A stretch of DNA of 64,000 bases from Serilophus lunatus (taxonomy: Eukaryota; Chordata; Aves; Passeriformes; Eurylaimidae), in assembly GCA_013399895.1 (NCBI GenBank), contig VXBA01001336.1:62001-126000 (forward strand), given 5' to 3'. Each line of letters begins with the position of its first letter. Within the stretch, counting starts at the first letter, position 1. Shown piece by piece: positions 48,701-61,470 of this stretch. The translations under genes were made by a program, and so were the position numbers. Below the pieces are notes generated by a model, which saw only the letters and a list, made by a program, of their open reading frames with translations, ran no database searches and was not told where the DNA came from.

Positions 48701-50185
48701 TAAAGAGGACTTGCTGTTCTGCAAAGCAGCTAAGAGGCTGCTACAAAGAGGCTAGTCTAGGATGTGGAACCTCCCTAGGGTGCAGTAAGTGATCCTTCAT
48801 ATTGGGTACTGCCCCCTGGGTGAAGGGACAGACTCGTCAGAGGCCAGGACAGGGGGACTCACAAGGGCCATCATTTTCCATCTCTGTGTTTGCAAGGATG
48901 TTGGGTGCTGGGCCATGCTGGGCATTAGTGTCCTACATGTCCCTTGACTGCATAGGCTACAAGTGTGTGGGTTATTTCTCATCTTTCCTGTCTTCCTACT
49001 CCTGTGACAGCTGCTGATACCTTTTCTTCCTGGGATGTATTGCTCAGTGGTTGTTTCTTCTTGAAAGGGATACAGGTTCACTTCTCATTAGTGCTTTAAA
49101 TAATACTAGCAATACTATGTCTAGGCGTGGTTTTAAAAGGTGTGGTGGGAGGATTAGAAATAGAAACAGAAAAATAGAAATAGACACTCAATGCTTTGCA
49201 GTGTAGGTAAACTTTCAGTAGGGTCAAGGCCACTGGGTGGGGATGCCAGATCTGTCTGTCCTAGCACGTTTGTGGTGTCTGCAGTGCTGGTCACACACAT
49301 GCTGAAAACTAGCCCCTCTTCTCCTGAACTTGTTAAGTATGACAGCACAGTTGTGTTAGACTGAAACACTTTTAATAGTCTGACTCTGGATACATTTCCA
49401 CACTTCTCAGTCCAAAATCTGTCTCTAGCCACGGTGAACTAAGCAGTATGTGACTGAAAAAAACCCCAAATAGTTTCCAAATGTTTCAGGGCTGTTCATG
49501 TAAGGAAGTCTCACATAAATATCACTGAGACTTTGCTACTAACCTCTGATATAATCCATTTACTGAAATCTGGGTTTTATTTGCAGTTTGTACTCTGAAT
49601 CGTTGTGGATGTAAAGTATTTGATAGAGCAACATCTTTCTCAAGTGTCTTGAAGTACTCACTCAGGGTAGTTTTTGGCTTGGGGTACCGGTATGAAACCC
49701 TTCAGGTAGGCATTGTGTCCTGAAACAGCTCTGTGGCCATCCCACAGTCTTTCATCCCTCTGTTGATTGCATCTGGACAAGCTTCACTGGGTAGGAAAAC
49801 CCAGTAAGAGAAGGAACTATCTCTATGTGTTAAAGGCTCTGGCAGAAGGTAGGAGCTGTATTACAATTACGTCGCATTTCTGTAACATGGTCTTTGGTGA
49901 TACCACTAACGGAAACAATTATCTATTTAATGCATTGGTATATTTTCCCCTGCCCCACAGTAAAAGTCATGTATCATAACAATGTGGAGGGAGCAGGAAC
50001 CTTCAGGCTGCCCTAAGTCTACTGGTTTTAGTCCCATTCAGCCCTGGTTCCGTTTGATGCAAGATGAGTCTGTCCTGGATCCAGCTGCTTTTTGACACTC
50101 CAGGGAACCTCCTGTGATCTGGGCAGAGTTTCTCCTTGCTTAGTGGGAATGGGACTGCAGACAATATATTTACCTTTTTTTTTTT
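42779..50185. other. Repeat-poor non-coding stretch
   Basis: No gene, RNA gene or recognised interspersed repeat is seen in 7.4 kb. Open frames up to 150 codons occur in the GC-richer parts (43089-43576 and 45250-46290), overlapping on both strands, with nothing recognisable. A polypyrimidine run ending in TTTTGCAG at about 43745 resembles a splice acceptor, but no matching exon content is identifiable. Confidence 0.45.
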
Positions 50186-50217
50186 NNNNNNNNNNNNNNN
50201 NNNNNNNNNNNNNNNNN
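50186..50217. other. Assembly gap of 32 N inside poly-T
   Basis: Thirty-two unspecified bases are flanked by T-runs on both sides. The gap most likely hides only a longer poly-T, a common sequencing failure, rather than a gene. Frames crossing it should be disregarded. Confidence 0.98.
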
Positions 50218-51706
50218 TTTTTTTTTTTTAAGCTGACTGGGTAACAGAGCCAGAAAGAGAGACTGCTTTGGTGATAGCAAATAGACTTTTCCACACACAG
50301 CTTATCCTGCAAGCCCTAACTTCTGGAGTGTCAGTAAAACCTCCTGTTTAGTAGAATGAGCAGGAGCTAATCTCAGCACACACAGGGCAGGAAGGAGTGC
50401 CCTCCAACCCAGGGCTCAGGGTTGATATTGGTTTAGTTAGGCTACTGTCTGGGAACACTAGCTCTCAGTGCCAGGGAAGCAGATGAACAGGGAGCTGAGA
50501 GCTGAGAGGTCCATCTCAGCAGGTTTGCAGGTGTGTTACCTGTGCTCTGGCCCAATTATATTGGCTTCTGTATTATTTAGAGAGAAAGTAGCAGGAACTG
50601 CTAAGCCTTACTTCAACACTAAGAGGGTGGAGCAGCATCTGGCTGCTCAACTCAAGTTCCACATGTATCGCTCAGGAGACCTTAGCAGATAAAAGTCTCC
50701 TAAGAAGAGACATTTGAGCTGGAGATGAAAGTAGACTCCAGGACTGCCAGGAAAGCTGTAAAAATGACAATCAACCTTTTTATTTACATTGACTCTAGCC
50801 TCTTTTTGAGGGGGCTAAATGACCAGCTTGTGCAAGATGTTGAAGTGCTGTATCTCTTCTTGACTGTAGCAAAACGATTTGAAACTTTGGGACTTTGCCT
50901 TGAAGGGAGCTCCAGACAACATGGGAATTTTTTCTCCATTCTTGATAGAGGCTTGAGGTACTCCCTGAGAATATGGTTCATGCCAGAGGATAGCTTAGGG
51001 ACATGAAGCAGGCTGCATGCCCCAGTGGTGTCAGCCCCAGTTCCGGCGTGGTTGTACTGTGCCTGACTTGGATGGAATTAACTTCCTTTGGTCAATCCAC
51101 CACAAGAATTACTAGTGGGCTGTAGAGTTGCTATGTACAAGGGAGAAAATTAGGCCAGCATCTTTCCCAGTGTGCAAAGTACTCCAAGATGTAGAGGGCT
51201 CTTCTAAAAGGCTCTGCCTTTGTTGTATTGCCCTGCTGTTGAGAATGCTGTACCTCACTGGAAGACTTACTTTTTTCTTGCCAACTTGCCAGTTTCAATC
51301 ATTTTGCCACCTTGCACCTTGTTTCACTGAATCTTTGGATTATGTAAACCTCAGTAGGACTCCAAGCAAAAGTAAAGCTTCAGGAGAGGAGCGTGGCCTC
51401 CTCCATAACCTTCTGCAAGGAAAGTACACCAGACTGGAAGCCACATCCAGGATTTGCTATGCTGTATGTTATCAGGAGCAGAAGATTGCTCCTTTTGCCC
51501 TATTTGTCAGTTAAAATGGGATTTCTTTGCACATGCTGTCTCTCTGAGCATGTCTTCATCTCTTCCTTGCTGTACCTCCCAGGGAGCTTTTGAAATCTTT
51601 GTCCAGATACAGTCAGATCGGCAGGAGTCTCTCTTCTGGGGAAATCTGCTCTGAAAATAGAAGTTCCTCTGTATTTTGTGAAAACTAATGCTTCTTTAAA
51701 AAAAAA

Positions 51707-51737
<31 letters not shown>

Positions 51738-54700
51738 ATCTTCCACCCAAGGATACAGAAAGACTTGAGGCCTTCTTTATACACTTTAATCAGTTCAGAC
51801 ATACTGCTAAACCAGCTGTACAGCATGTGATGAAGTCCATCATTGCTACCAGCATCATATGTGGTACAGGTACCATGTCCAAAAACATCCATGTGGAGGT
51901 GCAGGGGGGTTAAGATAGAGCATATCTGGCCTCTGGGCCCTGGGGGTGAGCTGGACGTCCCATGGATGTATCTCAGAAACAGAATGGAAGAACTGGAAGG
52001 ATTCTGGAGCTGTTTGCAGATGTGAAGGAGGCTTGGGAGCTTTGTAGTGAAAAATCATTTGAGACATAAAGCAGGTCTGGAGTCACTGTAGTGGGGAGTA
52101 TAGGGGCCATAAGACATGACTCTAGAGGAAACTAGGTATTTGCTTTGCCCTCTTTCATAGCGAAATAGATTTATTTCAACCACTAGTAGGGCTCAGTTCC
52201 TACTTGCCCAAGGAGCTTCCACTGTTGCCTTTACTAGCATTATTTTAATTTTAAATGTATTTCTAATGGCTTATTTTGCTAGTTGTTTTAAAAATCAAAG
52301 GCAATCACCGTGATAAGGCAAGGCAATGACTTTTCCCATTCATTTTGGTCTAACCTCTTTCTTTTGATCAGCTACCTCAATCTAGTCCTCTCCTGTCGGT
52401 ATCAGGGTTGCATTGACTATCTCAGTTCTGTAAATGCCTTTTTCTGTGTACTCCCAGTTTAACTGGTTTATGCTATGTGTATTGTTGCTAATCCAACAAA
52501 ATCCACCTTAAAATCCTCTAAAAATTGCCCTTGGCAATGTGAAAATCTGCCTCATCCGATTCATCTTCCAACACAGAATTTCCAGGAGATAAATCCAGGC
52601 TTGTTTTATATTGTTTTTGTTTTTGCATTGCCTAGTTATGAAATGTTGCATGACAACAGTTCAAAACGCTGACTAACTACCAGCATCGTGGAACTTGCTT
52701 CTTTTGCCTTTCAGGAATGACTCCTACCTTTTTTCCAGAACAGAAGTGCCTTTTGGTAAAACAATTCAAAAGGGCCATTGTCACCTTGCCAGATCCATCC
52801 AGGTTCAGGAACTTGTTCCCTACTGGCCGGTTCCTCCTCACTTTATAATTCTTGTGCTAGCTTGCATAATCGCTGTTTTAATTAGTTACAACGTATGTTG
52901 AGTGATTTAGCGGAGTCTAGGTAAATAACATTTCCTTTGACCAGTAAAATCCTTTTATCAAGTACAGATATGGGTTAATCTGGACACATCTATTTGATAA
53001 AGATATGATTTGTATTCCATTCCTCTGTGTTTGCTCTTCCCTTAAAATCTGACTTTATGCTTTGCATGATACATAGACTACATAAAAGGGCTCATATTCC
53101 TGAGTATTTCTTACAGTCCTTTGATTACAGACAGTCTGAACTACAGTGAAATAGAAATATTTGTTAAAAACACTTCCTTCCAGACTTACCATTTTATTTG
53201 CCATCTCTACCACTATTTTGTGACTCTTACATACAAATCGTCTGGTCTTTTGATTCAAGCACATTAAAATTCTTCAAAGTTTATTCCATTTCAGGGCTGG
53301 TAATTTTCATTCCCATACTCTAAGTCTAATTAGCTACCCTATCTTCCTTCCTCTGGTTATTGTCCTCTTGTACCGCAAACTGAAATGAAGAATTAAATTT
53401 GTTTTGGGATTATACCTAGATCATCTTTAATTTGGTTGTTACTCTCTCTGCATAATAACTCCTCTCTCTCCTTGTTCTTGTCATACTGGGCTGGCTTATA
53501 GCACTTAAGTACTCGGGTGAGTTTTATTTGCAATGTTAACATTGCTTTGAGGCAGCTCATATTCATTTCTTTTCAAAATTTTCAATGTCCTTTTCACTAC
53601 TTTTGGGTAATATTTCATCAAATTCAGCATTAATAAATTTCACTTTCCTACTTGAATCTTCCTGAAGCAGATAAAATATGTAGCACCAATACCTTGCATA
53701 GCCCTGGAGAGGAGAGCGCACAGCTTTGTTCTCTGGCCCCATGATGAGGCTCCGGGAGCAAGAGCAGGGAAGGAGAGAGGCTGTAAAGGAGCAGCCTGCA
53801 GCAAACAGGTGACACTTGATCTCTCGGATTGTCTCTGACCACCCGGGAGAGAGTGGATGAGCTGGACTGGGTGACTGCAAAGCTCAGACTCGGTGAGTCA
53901 GGAGCAGAGGTTCTTGCACCTGTCCATTTTTGTCTTCTCTTTACATCTTAAAAAGTTAATGCATTTATAGCCTAGAAGTCATCCTCAAACAGCTGTGTAG
54001 AATTCTCCTCCTGAAGAAGAAAAACAGAGTACACAAGCTGGAAAATGCTGCTCTTGACAACAATTGTGAGGTGATGGAGGTGAGGGCTGGATCTCCGGTG
54101 TCCAGCCACAGCTTGTCATCTGGCTTACTGAAGTTGTGTCTCTCTCCTTACAGTGACAGCTTCATGTTTGCTCTGGTTTGTTTTGTTTTAATGAGTTTGG
54201 TTGCTGGGATTTAGCACAGCTGGAGGGTTTGCGTTATCCCACTCAGAGATAACGTGGGAAAACAGCCTTAGGTTTCACTGTCTACGAGGAATCCAGGGAC
54301 AGCTGTTGTGGCTGGATAGGTTCATCCCTATAAAGGACAGGAAAGTACTTCATGCAATGAGGCCCTTCACTCGAAGGGTGACATAGTTCTTAGTGCCTGC
54401 TAAAGACAGAGGAAGGCAGTAAATGCAGCAGTATTGGTAAACAGATCTTATAGAACTTGGCTGTTCCTAGGCTGGTTTGTTGTTTTGTGGTTTTTGTTTC
54501 GGGGATTTTTTTTATTTCTTGGGGTATGTCTACATGTTTCTGGCAGGCAGTTGTCAACTTTGTCTTACTTGCTCTCTACAGCAACCAAACATTGTCTGAG
54601 TGTGGCTACCTTCTTTATTTGGTTTTGGTGGATTTTTCTCCATGTAAACCATATTCATGTGGTTTCCAGTCACTTCAAAACAAGGGCAGAGTGAGCTCAT

Positions 54701-57700
54701 ACCTGCCTGCAAAACACCATGTATGCATACACAGGGAGTCAAGTCAACAGAGAGACTGATTGTGTTGATTTGTAGGAATCTGCCTTTACATTCTGGTTCA
54801 CATAAAGTTCTGCCAGGCTCAGAGCACAGCCAGCACGTCTGTCTGTTTACCTGTGAGATCCAGCCATGGAGCTGCCTTATATGCAGGATTGCTTTTTTTA
54901 CGGAAAAGCGAGACTTAACACCAGGTTTGATTTCAGTATAGACACAAAGCACCAACTGCAGTCTGAAAAGGTCTAAAACATTTGGTTTAGTGTCCAGAGT
55001 CCTAATAGACTCCATATTTGTCATCACCTGTGGTGAAGGAGTGGAAGATGACTAGGGGAGGGCTGTTTTGCTCTCCTCTCCTCAGAGATTGACAGCTTTT
55101 GTTTTGTTGCTGCCACAGATGCCTGGCCATGCAGTAATCACTCCTGCTGCTCCGTGCCCTCCTGTTGTTGCAGTGCCAAGCTGTGCCAGGGCTGCACTAA
55201 AGAGCCTGCGGTATGGAAACAACTCATGCACTTGCTTTTGGGCAATTGCTGTGAGCTTACACCATAGGGAGATGCTTAACTGCAGTCCACACATCCATTC
55301 TTCTCCCACCCATCCTTCTCACAGCAAGTGCTGGCAGCAAGTGCAGGAAAAGGCAAAAGCGATTAGTGGGATGTCAGAGGGATGCAGTTGGCCACTGCTG
55401 ACAGAGCTGCTGCTCAGGCACAGCTGGGTCCTTCCTCTCAGCCTGGACAGAGTGGGTGCTGAAGTAGCAGGGATAGTCCACGCCCCAGCACGATAGCCTC
55501 TCCAGTATGTTTAGGATATGTGTGACAAATTTATCACCCCTTACCTTTTGGGTATCAAAGGGAGAAAGGAGAAAGTGTATGTGATCAAGGAAAGGGCAAA
55601 GACGTCTGGTGTAAGCCAGAAAACAGATGCCAAAAATGCTTTCATTCCTATCTCTTCAGCAGCTACTGACACAAGGAAACCTTTCTGTATTATCTGTGCT
55701 GGAAGAAGTTAAGGAAATGCCTCCCAGAGACACTGTATACCAATGTGTGCAAGGACAGAGAGTTCCCTTCCAGAAAGCAAAACACTCGAGCATTCTTCTC
55801 TACTGACTTTTCTTTCCACTCTGAACCCTGCCTGTCCACTGATAAAAACCCAGGCAAAGCTGGCGATTTAGACTTTACCCATCTAGTGTTGAGGCAGAGA
55901 GATTAGCTGCTGGGAAGGCAATGGGTGTCTGGGAGGAACATGGAGATGTCCGGATCAGGACTGGCAGGAAATTGAAGTAGAGTGAGTTGTTTATTGTGTC
56001 CCAGTTCAACCCAGGTGAGATTTTTCCTGTGGCCACATAATGCCTGGTTGGCAACCTGGGGCTAGATGAAGAGGGGGATTGCAGTGGCCAGCACAGCCCA
56101 AAGACCCCCACCTCCCCCAAGTTCTTTTGGAGATGCTGTGCTAGCAGCAGCCTTCTTTGCAAGGATGTACACAGAGGCAGCAGCTGGGCTCCTGGGAGTG
56201 GGCTGCAAAACACCACCATCATCTGATGGTGTTATTTTCGTCTCTGAACCTGAGAGGAAAACAGGTTCCCAGTGCCAAGAGCAGACATGCCCGAGTGCCT
56301 CAGCTATGGGAAGCACCGGCACTACTGTGTCTCCAGGAAGGAAGGATAATGTCACACTCTCGTTCCTGAGAATGGTCAGTGAAGCACCATGCCAAAAGTA
56401 TGCTGAAATTCAGGTTTTTATAAATCAGGCTATTCACGTACCGGTATATTTAACAGGAGTGCGATATACTCTTTCCATAAGAGACTGCAGGCAGGTGATT
56501 TACTATTACAAACTCAACATTATCAGCTACTCGGATAAAATAAACTGCACAGAAGTGGATAGCAGCAACTCAAGGAAAGGAGGAAGAAAAAAGAGAGAGT
56601 GAAAGTATAGAAAAAGAAAAATAAGAAAAAACAAAAAACATTTGAAATTTGGCAAATGTGATTAACACTGCAAAGAATTTTTGAAAAAGTGGAAAGATTA
56701 CTTTTTATTATAGGTGGGAATGAAACATATATCCCTGAATTCCTGTTACTGATTTCCGTTTCTTTCACGTTATTGGAGAAAGGTTTCTCTGGGAGCAAAA
56801 GGGCACTTCCATCTTGTTTCTTTGTTTTTGTGCACTTGCTATCGCTGTGTGCACGGTTGGTTTCCACGATGCTGTCAGGCACTTGGGCTCTCATCCAGAA
56901 AATACTTAAGAACACGTGTAACATCCCAGACAGCATAAGGTTATCCATGTGCTTAGATGACTTTGGGTCAGGATCTTAATATCTCTGCAGCTCAGATGTG
57001 ACTTCCACACAGTAAGAAAATGACACAGAAGAGCCAGACAATTAGAAAATGTTATTGTGAAACCACAGAGATCCTGGCAAGAGGGCTCAGGGGGTAATTC
57101 ACTATCTGAAATAGTATTTCAGTCTGGATGAAAAATTGGTAAATCAATTATTCTCCAGAAAGTGGTCCTTCAGGGCATTGGAAGCAATCAGCAAATTCAG
57201 TCCAAAGGAGCCAGGTTAGGTTAAACCATACAAATATCAGAGTGTGAGAGGAGAGGGGGTGTCTGTGCTTCCCAGCAAAACAGACCCCAAGGATGAGGGA
57301 AGATGACCACCAGCAGGGCAAGCAATGGTGGCCCCTCTTGTCCACACAGGTCTTTGCTGAAGTCCCACTGCAGATGAAGACTTTTGTTTCCAAATATCCT
57401 TGGCTTGTTTTAAAAATGCCCTAAGTGTTTCCTTTGATCCAAAGTGCATTTTTTCCCCTACACGTTGCCAAGTAATCAATTCTTGTTTGATCCCAATTAC
57501 TTTTCCCTGTTTTCTTTCAGTTTGGCCCCCAGATTAGTGCATACAATTCAAGTGCATCAATTTTTGGAAAGCATCCACATTCAGCAGCAAAATCAGTCTT
57601 CTGGATGGTCCCTTAGGAGGCACTGACTGTGACTGAGAGATGATGGGATTTTTTTTTTTTCCCCAGCTAAGAGTATTTCATGTTTTATCTAGTTTCTTCA

Positions 57701-59692
57701 GTTTCTGAGTTAATCTCCTGATATTTCTGTGGCAGTGAAGTGGGATTCCTGCAAGGGCATTCCAATCCCACACACTTGTTACTGCTTAGGCAACATTGAC
57801 TCCTCCCACTCTCCTGGCTGTGGTTTGGGGAACACTATAGGCTTGAGGTCCTTCACAACAGGGGCAAGGCGATGAGGTCACCCTCTTGGAGAAGAGGCTC
57901 ATCACTGCAGGCTCCAGTTGTGCCATGGCTTAAGTCTCTGGGCCAAGGAATGGGTCCTGGTTCATTTTATCTGCCAGAGTAGATGTGGTCCTGGAAGATG
58001 TGCAAGGTAGCAGAAAGTGAGTTGCATCTTACCCACGGTTCAAGAGGCTTCTCACATCTAACAAACAGTAGAGCAGAGTGAAGGTGAGGCCATTGCAAGA
58101 GAAATCTAGGAAAATGAGTAGAGAAAGGAGAGGATGTGGAGACATTGGCATAGGGAACAAGATGTAAGAAGGATGCACAATCCCCAAAAGTGAGCAGCTC
58201 CTCTGAGGTAGCAGGTGCAACCAAAAGTTTTAGAAGATCATGTGATAAGGCGTTGCATCTCACAGTAGGAGCAAAATCAACGCAATGCTGGCTAAGGATA
58301 GCTGATGACATTATTTAGGCTCAAATGCCAGTTGTTGCAGACTAAGTGATCCTTTCTACAAATAACACAAAAAGGCAAATCACACTGCAATAGCCACTCC
58401 CCATCCCTCAGCAGCATTCGTCAGAGGTCTTCGTTTGGGAACAGGTCCTCGCTGCTGATACTTACACCCTCACACAACTTCAGCTTGGTGGCCTTCTCAC
58501 TTCCAGGAAGGGTGCTGAGGGCATCCCCAAAGCCACTGGTGCTGTATGGGAAACAAAAATTATTGCTTTGGAAAACAGAATCTTTCACCCTCCCTGGGAG
58601 CAGGAATTAGTGGCACTAAGGAGCCATGACAGATATATGGAGAGCATAGGATCTTCTTACAGTGCTACATTCCTGGGAAACCATCTTCCGCCTGATTTGA
58701 CTTAAACAATAACTCTTTCACTGGGCCACCGTCAGTGATCGGGATGGGCTGAGCCACCTTCTCTTCTTGTTTTTGTTTCAAACCCCACTCTGCTGGTAGT
58801 ACCATGTCAGCTGTATCAAAACTAAAATGTCTTTTCCTGTGGGTTTTTTTTCCACATTGTTTTTCTACAAGAACAAAAGTCAACATGACAACTTTACTGA
58901 GCCCCGTTTGTCTTTTTTATCTATGTAACTGATGCCAATGGAAACATTAGCCACTCTTTCAAACAGCAAGCTGCAGAGGCCCACAAAATGCATGTGGTTT
59001 GTTTTTTATAAATGCATTTGTTACATTAAAATCATGCCTACTTGCCTTTTTCCTTCCTTTTATTTTTAAAAACAGTAAATGTCGTAGATATTTGAGGGCA
59101 GATTTCAAGATGAAACACTTTCTAAGTGTTGATTTGGTAAGAGGAAAGCCAAGAGTAGATTCTCAGATGCTTGCATGGATGTAGCTTCTCCCTGAGAGCG
59201 GGGATTGATGCCAGGGAAGGTCTAGTCTTGTGGATTCAATTTTATGGGCAAATTTTATGGGCAAACAAATGTTATCTATCGTTAGCACTGTAGAGCCAAA
59301 AGAAGTGCAGGAGGAAAAGCTGGATTGTGTCCTACCTTGTAGCACTGCATTTGTGTGTACGTTATTATATAGGTGCTGATCCATATACGTTACAAGTTTA
59401 AGTATTAGAGGTAACTATGGATGTATTATGATACACGTAACACACTTTGCTGCAATCAGTGAAGTTCTGGTAGATTGCCCATCATCTAAGAAACAGGGAG
59501 CCAACTCATGGTCCCTAGCAGTGCCCTCCACGGGCCCCATACTTGGATGGGTTGGAGTGACAGATGCAGTCCCAAATGCAGGTCAGAAACCTTCCCTATG
59601 AGGCATCACATTCTTGTAAAGGGAGAAGAAGTGCCTTTGTCATGTTGCCAGATGGATGCAGTGCATTTTTTTTTCATCAGGCTTCAAATTTT
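50218..59692. other. Repeat-poor non-coding stretch with an A-rich tract
   Basis: No gene is supported in 9.5 kb. An A-rich tract with periodic single G lies at 51698-51738. A weak resemblance to the start of another avian ERVL LTR occurs at 51050-51130 and is rejected. Frames such as 54554-55027 minus (157 codons) and 56066-56602 plus (178 codons) encode nothing I recognise. A 12-base direct repeat (AATTTTATGGGC) lies near 59240-59265. Confidence 0.45.
51698..51738. repeat. A-rich tract
   Basis: Eighteen consecutive A are followed by (A)n blocks separated by single G. It may be the remains of a retroposed poly-A tail, but nothing recognisable precedes it, and slippage is an equal explanation. 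Confidence 0.8.
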
Positions 59693-60013
59693 AAATCATA
59701 AAATGTTAAGTGCTGGAAGGGACCCCAAAGATCATCTATTCTTAATCCCCCCTACTGTGGGCAGAGACACCTCCCACTAGACCAGATTGCTCAAGGCCCC
59801 ATCTAACTTAGCCTTGAACACCACCAGGGTTGGGGCATCCAAAGCCTCCCTGGGAAACCAGTTCCTGTGTTTCACCACTGTCACAGTAAAGAATTTCTTC
59901 CTAATATCCAGCCTAAATTTCCACTCTTTCAATTTGAACCCATTACTCTTTGTACTATCACTACAGGTCCTGACAAAGAGTCTCCCTTTGGCTTCTCTGT
60001 AAGCCCCTTTCAG
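59693..60013 (-). mobile_element. CR1 copy, 3' part (left piece of an interrupted element)
   Basis: The plus strand shows the CR1 3' end in reverse complement: AATCATAAAATGTTAAGTGC, GGAAGGGACCCCAAAGATCA, CACTAGACCAGATTGCTC, TTGAACACCACCAGGGTTGG, TAAAGAATTTCTTCCTAATA. The minus-strand frame at 59777-60019 still reads as the CR1 ORF2 C-terminus (FKLKEWKFRLDIRKKFFTVT, NWFPREALDAPTLVVFKAKL). The piece ends abruptly at a foreign insert and continues at 60131. Confidence 0.92.
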
Positions 60014-60130
60014 ACACATTTAGATGATGGGTTGGTGTTGGGTAGGTTGATAAGTTAGGTAATAGGTTGGACTTGATGACCTCTATGGTCTTTTCCAATC
60101 TCATTAATTTTGTGTGTTATTCTGTGTGTG
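60014..60130 (+). mobile_element. CR1-type 3' tail inserted in opposite orientation
   Basis: Inside the minus-strand CR1 lies about 117 bases reading in plus orientation GGTTGGACTTGATGACCTCT, TGGTCTTTTCCAATCTC and ending in TTATTCTGTGTGTG. This is the typical end of a CR1-subfamily element (GGACTTGATGATCT...TCTTTTCCAACCT...ATTCTGTG). It is a severely 5'-truncated later insertion. The flanking CR1 is not simply split: about 70-80 bases of the expected sequence are missing at the junction. Confidence 0.82.
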
Positions 60131-60436
60131 AAACTTTCTCAGCCTGTCCTTGTAGGGGAAGTGCTCCAGTCCTCTTACCCAGTTCCATCCTCCTCCTCTG
60201 GACTTGTTCCAATAGTTGCATGTCCTTTTTATGTTGGGGACACCAGAACTGCGTGCAGTACTCCAGATGGAGTCTCACAAAAACGGAATAGAAGGGGAAA
60301 ATAACCTCTCTCAACCTGCTGTCCACACTTATTTTGATGCAGCCCAAGACATAATTGACACTTTCGGTACTATGAGTGCACACTGCCAGCTCATGTTGAG
60401 TTTTTCATTAAACATCATTCCCAAATCCTTCTCTGC
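60131..60436 (-). mobile_element. CR1 copy, right piece of the interrupted element
   Basis: CR1 text resumes with CTTTCTCAGCCTGTCCTTGT, GGGGAAGTGCTCCAG, TGGACTTGTTCCAATAG, CATGTCCTTTTTATGTTGGG, GTACTCCAGATGGAGTCTCA and CATGTTGAGTTTTTCATTAA. The minus-strand frame encodes VRLHLEYCTQFWCPQHKKDM and LLEQVQRRR, the well-known end of the CR1 reverse transcriptase region. It fades out at 60436, the 5' truncation point. Confidence 0.9.
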
Positions 60437-61103
60437 ATAAAATATTTTTTTTATATTTTTCCATTCAGTGCCAATGTCTCACTGCTTTAGTTCACTTAGT
60501 TGATCGAAACTACAGAGGAAACTGCTTTGATGTTGGGGGTTTTATTATGGAAAAGTTAAGCTTATTCAGGGGACATAGGTTTTTCTGCCTCTTCTAGCAG
60601 GATACTTTGACTCTCTGAGGGACAGATGCCATTGCTTTAATTTCTACATCTCTCTGCATGGTGTAAGGTTTCCCTTGACCCTAGTCTTGGAAGGCTTTGA
60701 GAGTTACAGTAGGTGCTGGGAAGAAGTAAGAAATTCAGAAAATCTCCCTGTGGAGGAGCCATTCCCAGCCTCCATCATTGGGGAGGTACAGGAAATTCTC
60801 TGCCAAGCCCTAGGAACCGGGAACATCCAAATTTACAATGCCATTATAATATGTTCTTCAGAGCTTTTTTTTTGGTTTGGTTAGCATCTTTCAACTGCCT
60901 CAAAATTTTAACCTTCTCAATATATAATTAATATGCTCTTAAAAGCACCTGTGCATGGTCTAAAAACTCCTTCTGCAGCAGAAATATCCTGTAAAGTTAA
61001 GTGAAGTGGCTACTTTTATGCCAAGGACAAAGACAGTGCACACCCATGTCTGTAGGTGTGGAGAACAGACTTAACATGAGAGCAGAGCAGGTCCAGGCCC
61101 CCA
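60437..61103. other. Non-coding spacer between CR1 copies
   Basis: Nothing is recognised. A T-rich stretch follows the CR1 truncation point, and the rest is unique-looking. Confidence 0.55.
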
Positions 61104-61470
61104 AGGGGCTGAGAGAGTTGGGGAGACCTTGGAGCAGCCTTCCAGTACCTTAGGGGTGCTACAGGAAAGATGGAAAGGGACTTTTTAAAAGGGCATGTAG
61201 TGACAGGACAAGGGGGAGTGGCTTCAGAGTGAGAATAGGTTTAGATTAGATGTTAGGAAGAAATTCTTCCTCACTGTGAGGGTGGTAAGACACTAAAACA
61301 GGTTGTTCAGAGAAGTTGTGGATACCCCACCCCTGGAAGGGTTCAAGGCCATGTTGGATGGGGCTTTGGGCATCCTGGTCTAGCGGAAGGTGTCCCTGCT
61401 CCTGGCAGAGGGGATGGAAGTAGAAAATTTTCAAGGTCTCTTTCAACCTGAATGATTCTATGATTCTGTG
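61104..61470 (+). mobile_element. CR1 retrotransposon, plus-strand 3' fragment
   Basis: Sense-strand CR1 text: GGGGCTGAGAGAGTTGGGG, GAGACCTTGGAGCAGCCTT, GACAGGACAAGGGGGAGTGG, TTAGGAAGAAATTCTTCCTC, GGTTGTTCAGAGAAGTTGTG, TTGGATGGGGCTTTGGGC and the terminal ATGATTCTATGATTCTGTGA. About 30 bases expected between GTTGGGG and GAGACC are missing, a small deletion. This copy keeps the terminal octamer repeats (ATTCTATG/ATTCTGTG) that the CR1 enzyme uses for priming. Confidence 0.93.

Noticed and set aside
51046..51130. Start of another avian ERVL LTR (TGTACTGTGCCTGACTTGG..., GGAATTAACTTCC)
   Set aside because: Only about 20 bases resemble the family start. The following text diverges, and neither a second LTR end nor a target duplication is found.
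56066..56602. 178-codon plus-strand frame
   Set aside because: No domain recognised, overlapped by two minus-strand and one other plus-strand frame, and ending in a Lys/Arg-rich low-complexity tail. No splice or conservation evidence.
59508..60384. Several 60-90 codon frames on both strands in the CR1 cluster as separate genes
   Set aside because: They are fragments or antisense shadows of CR1 ORF2.
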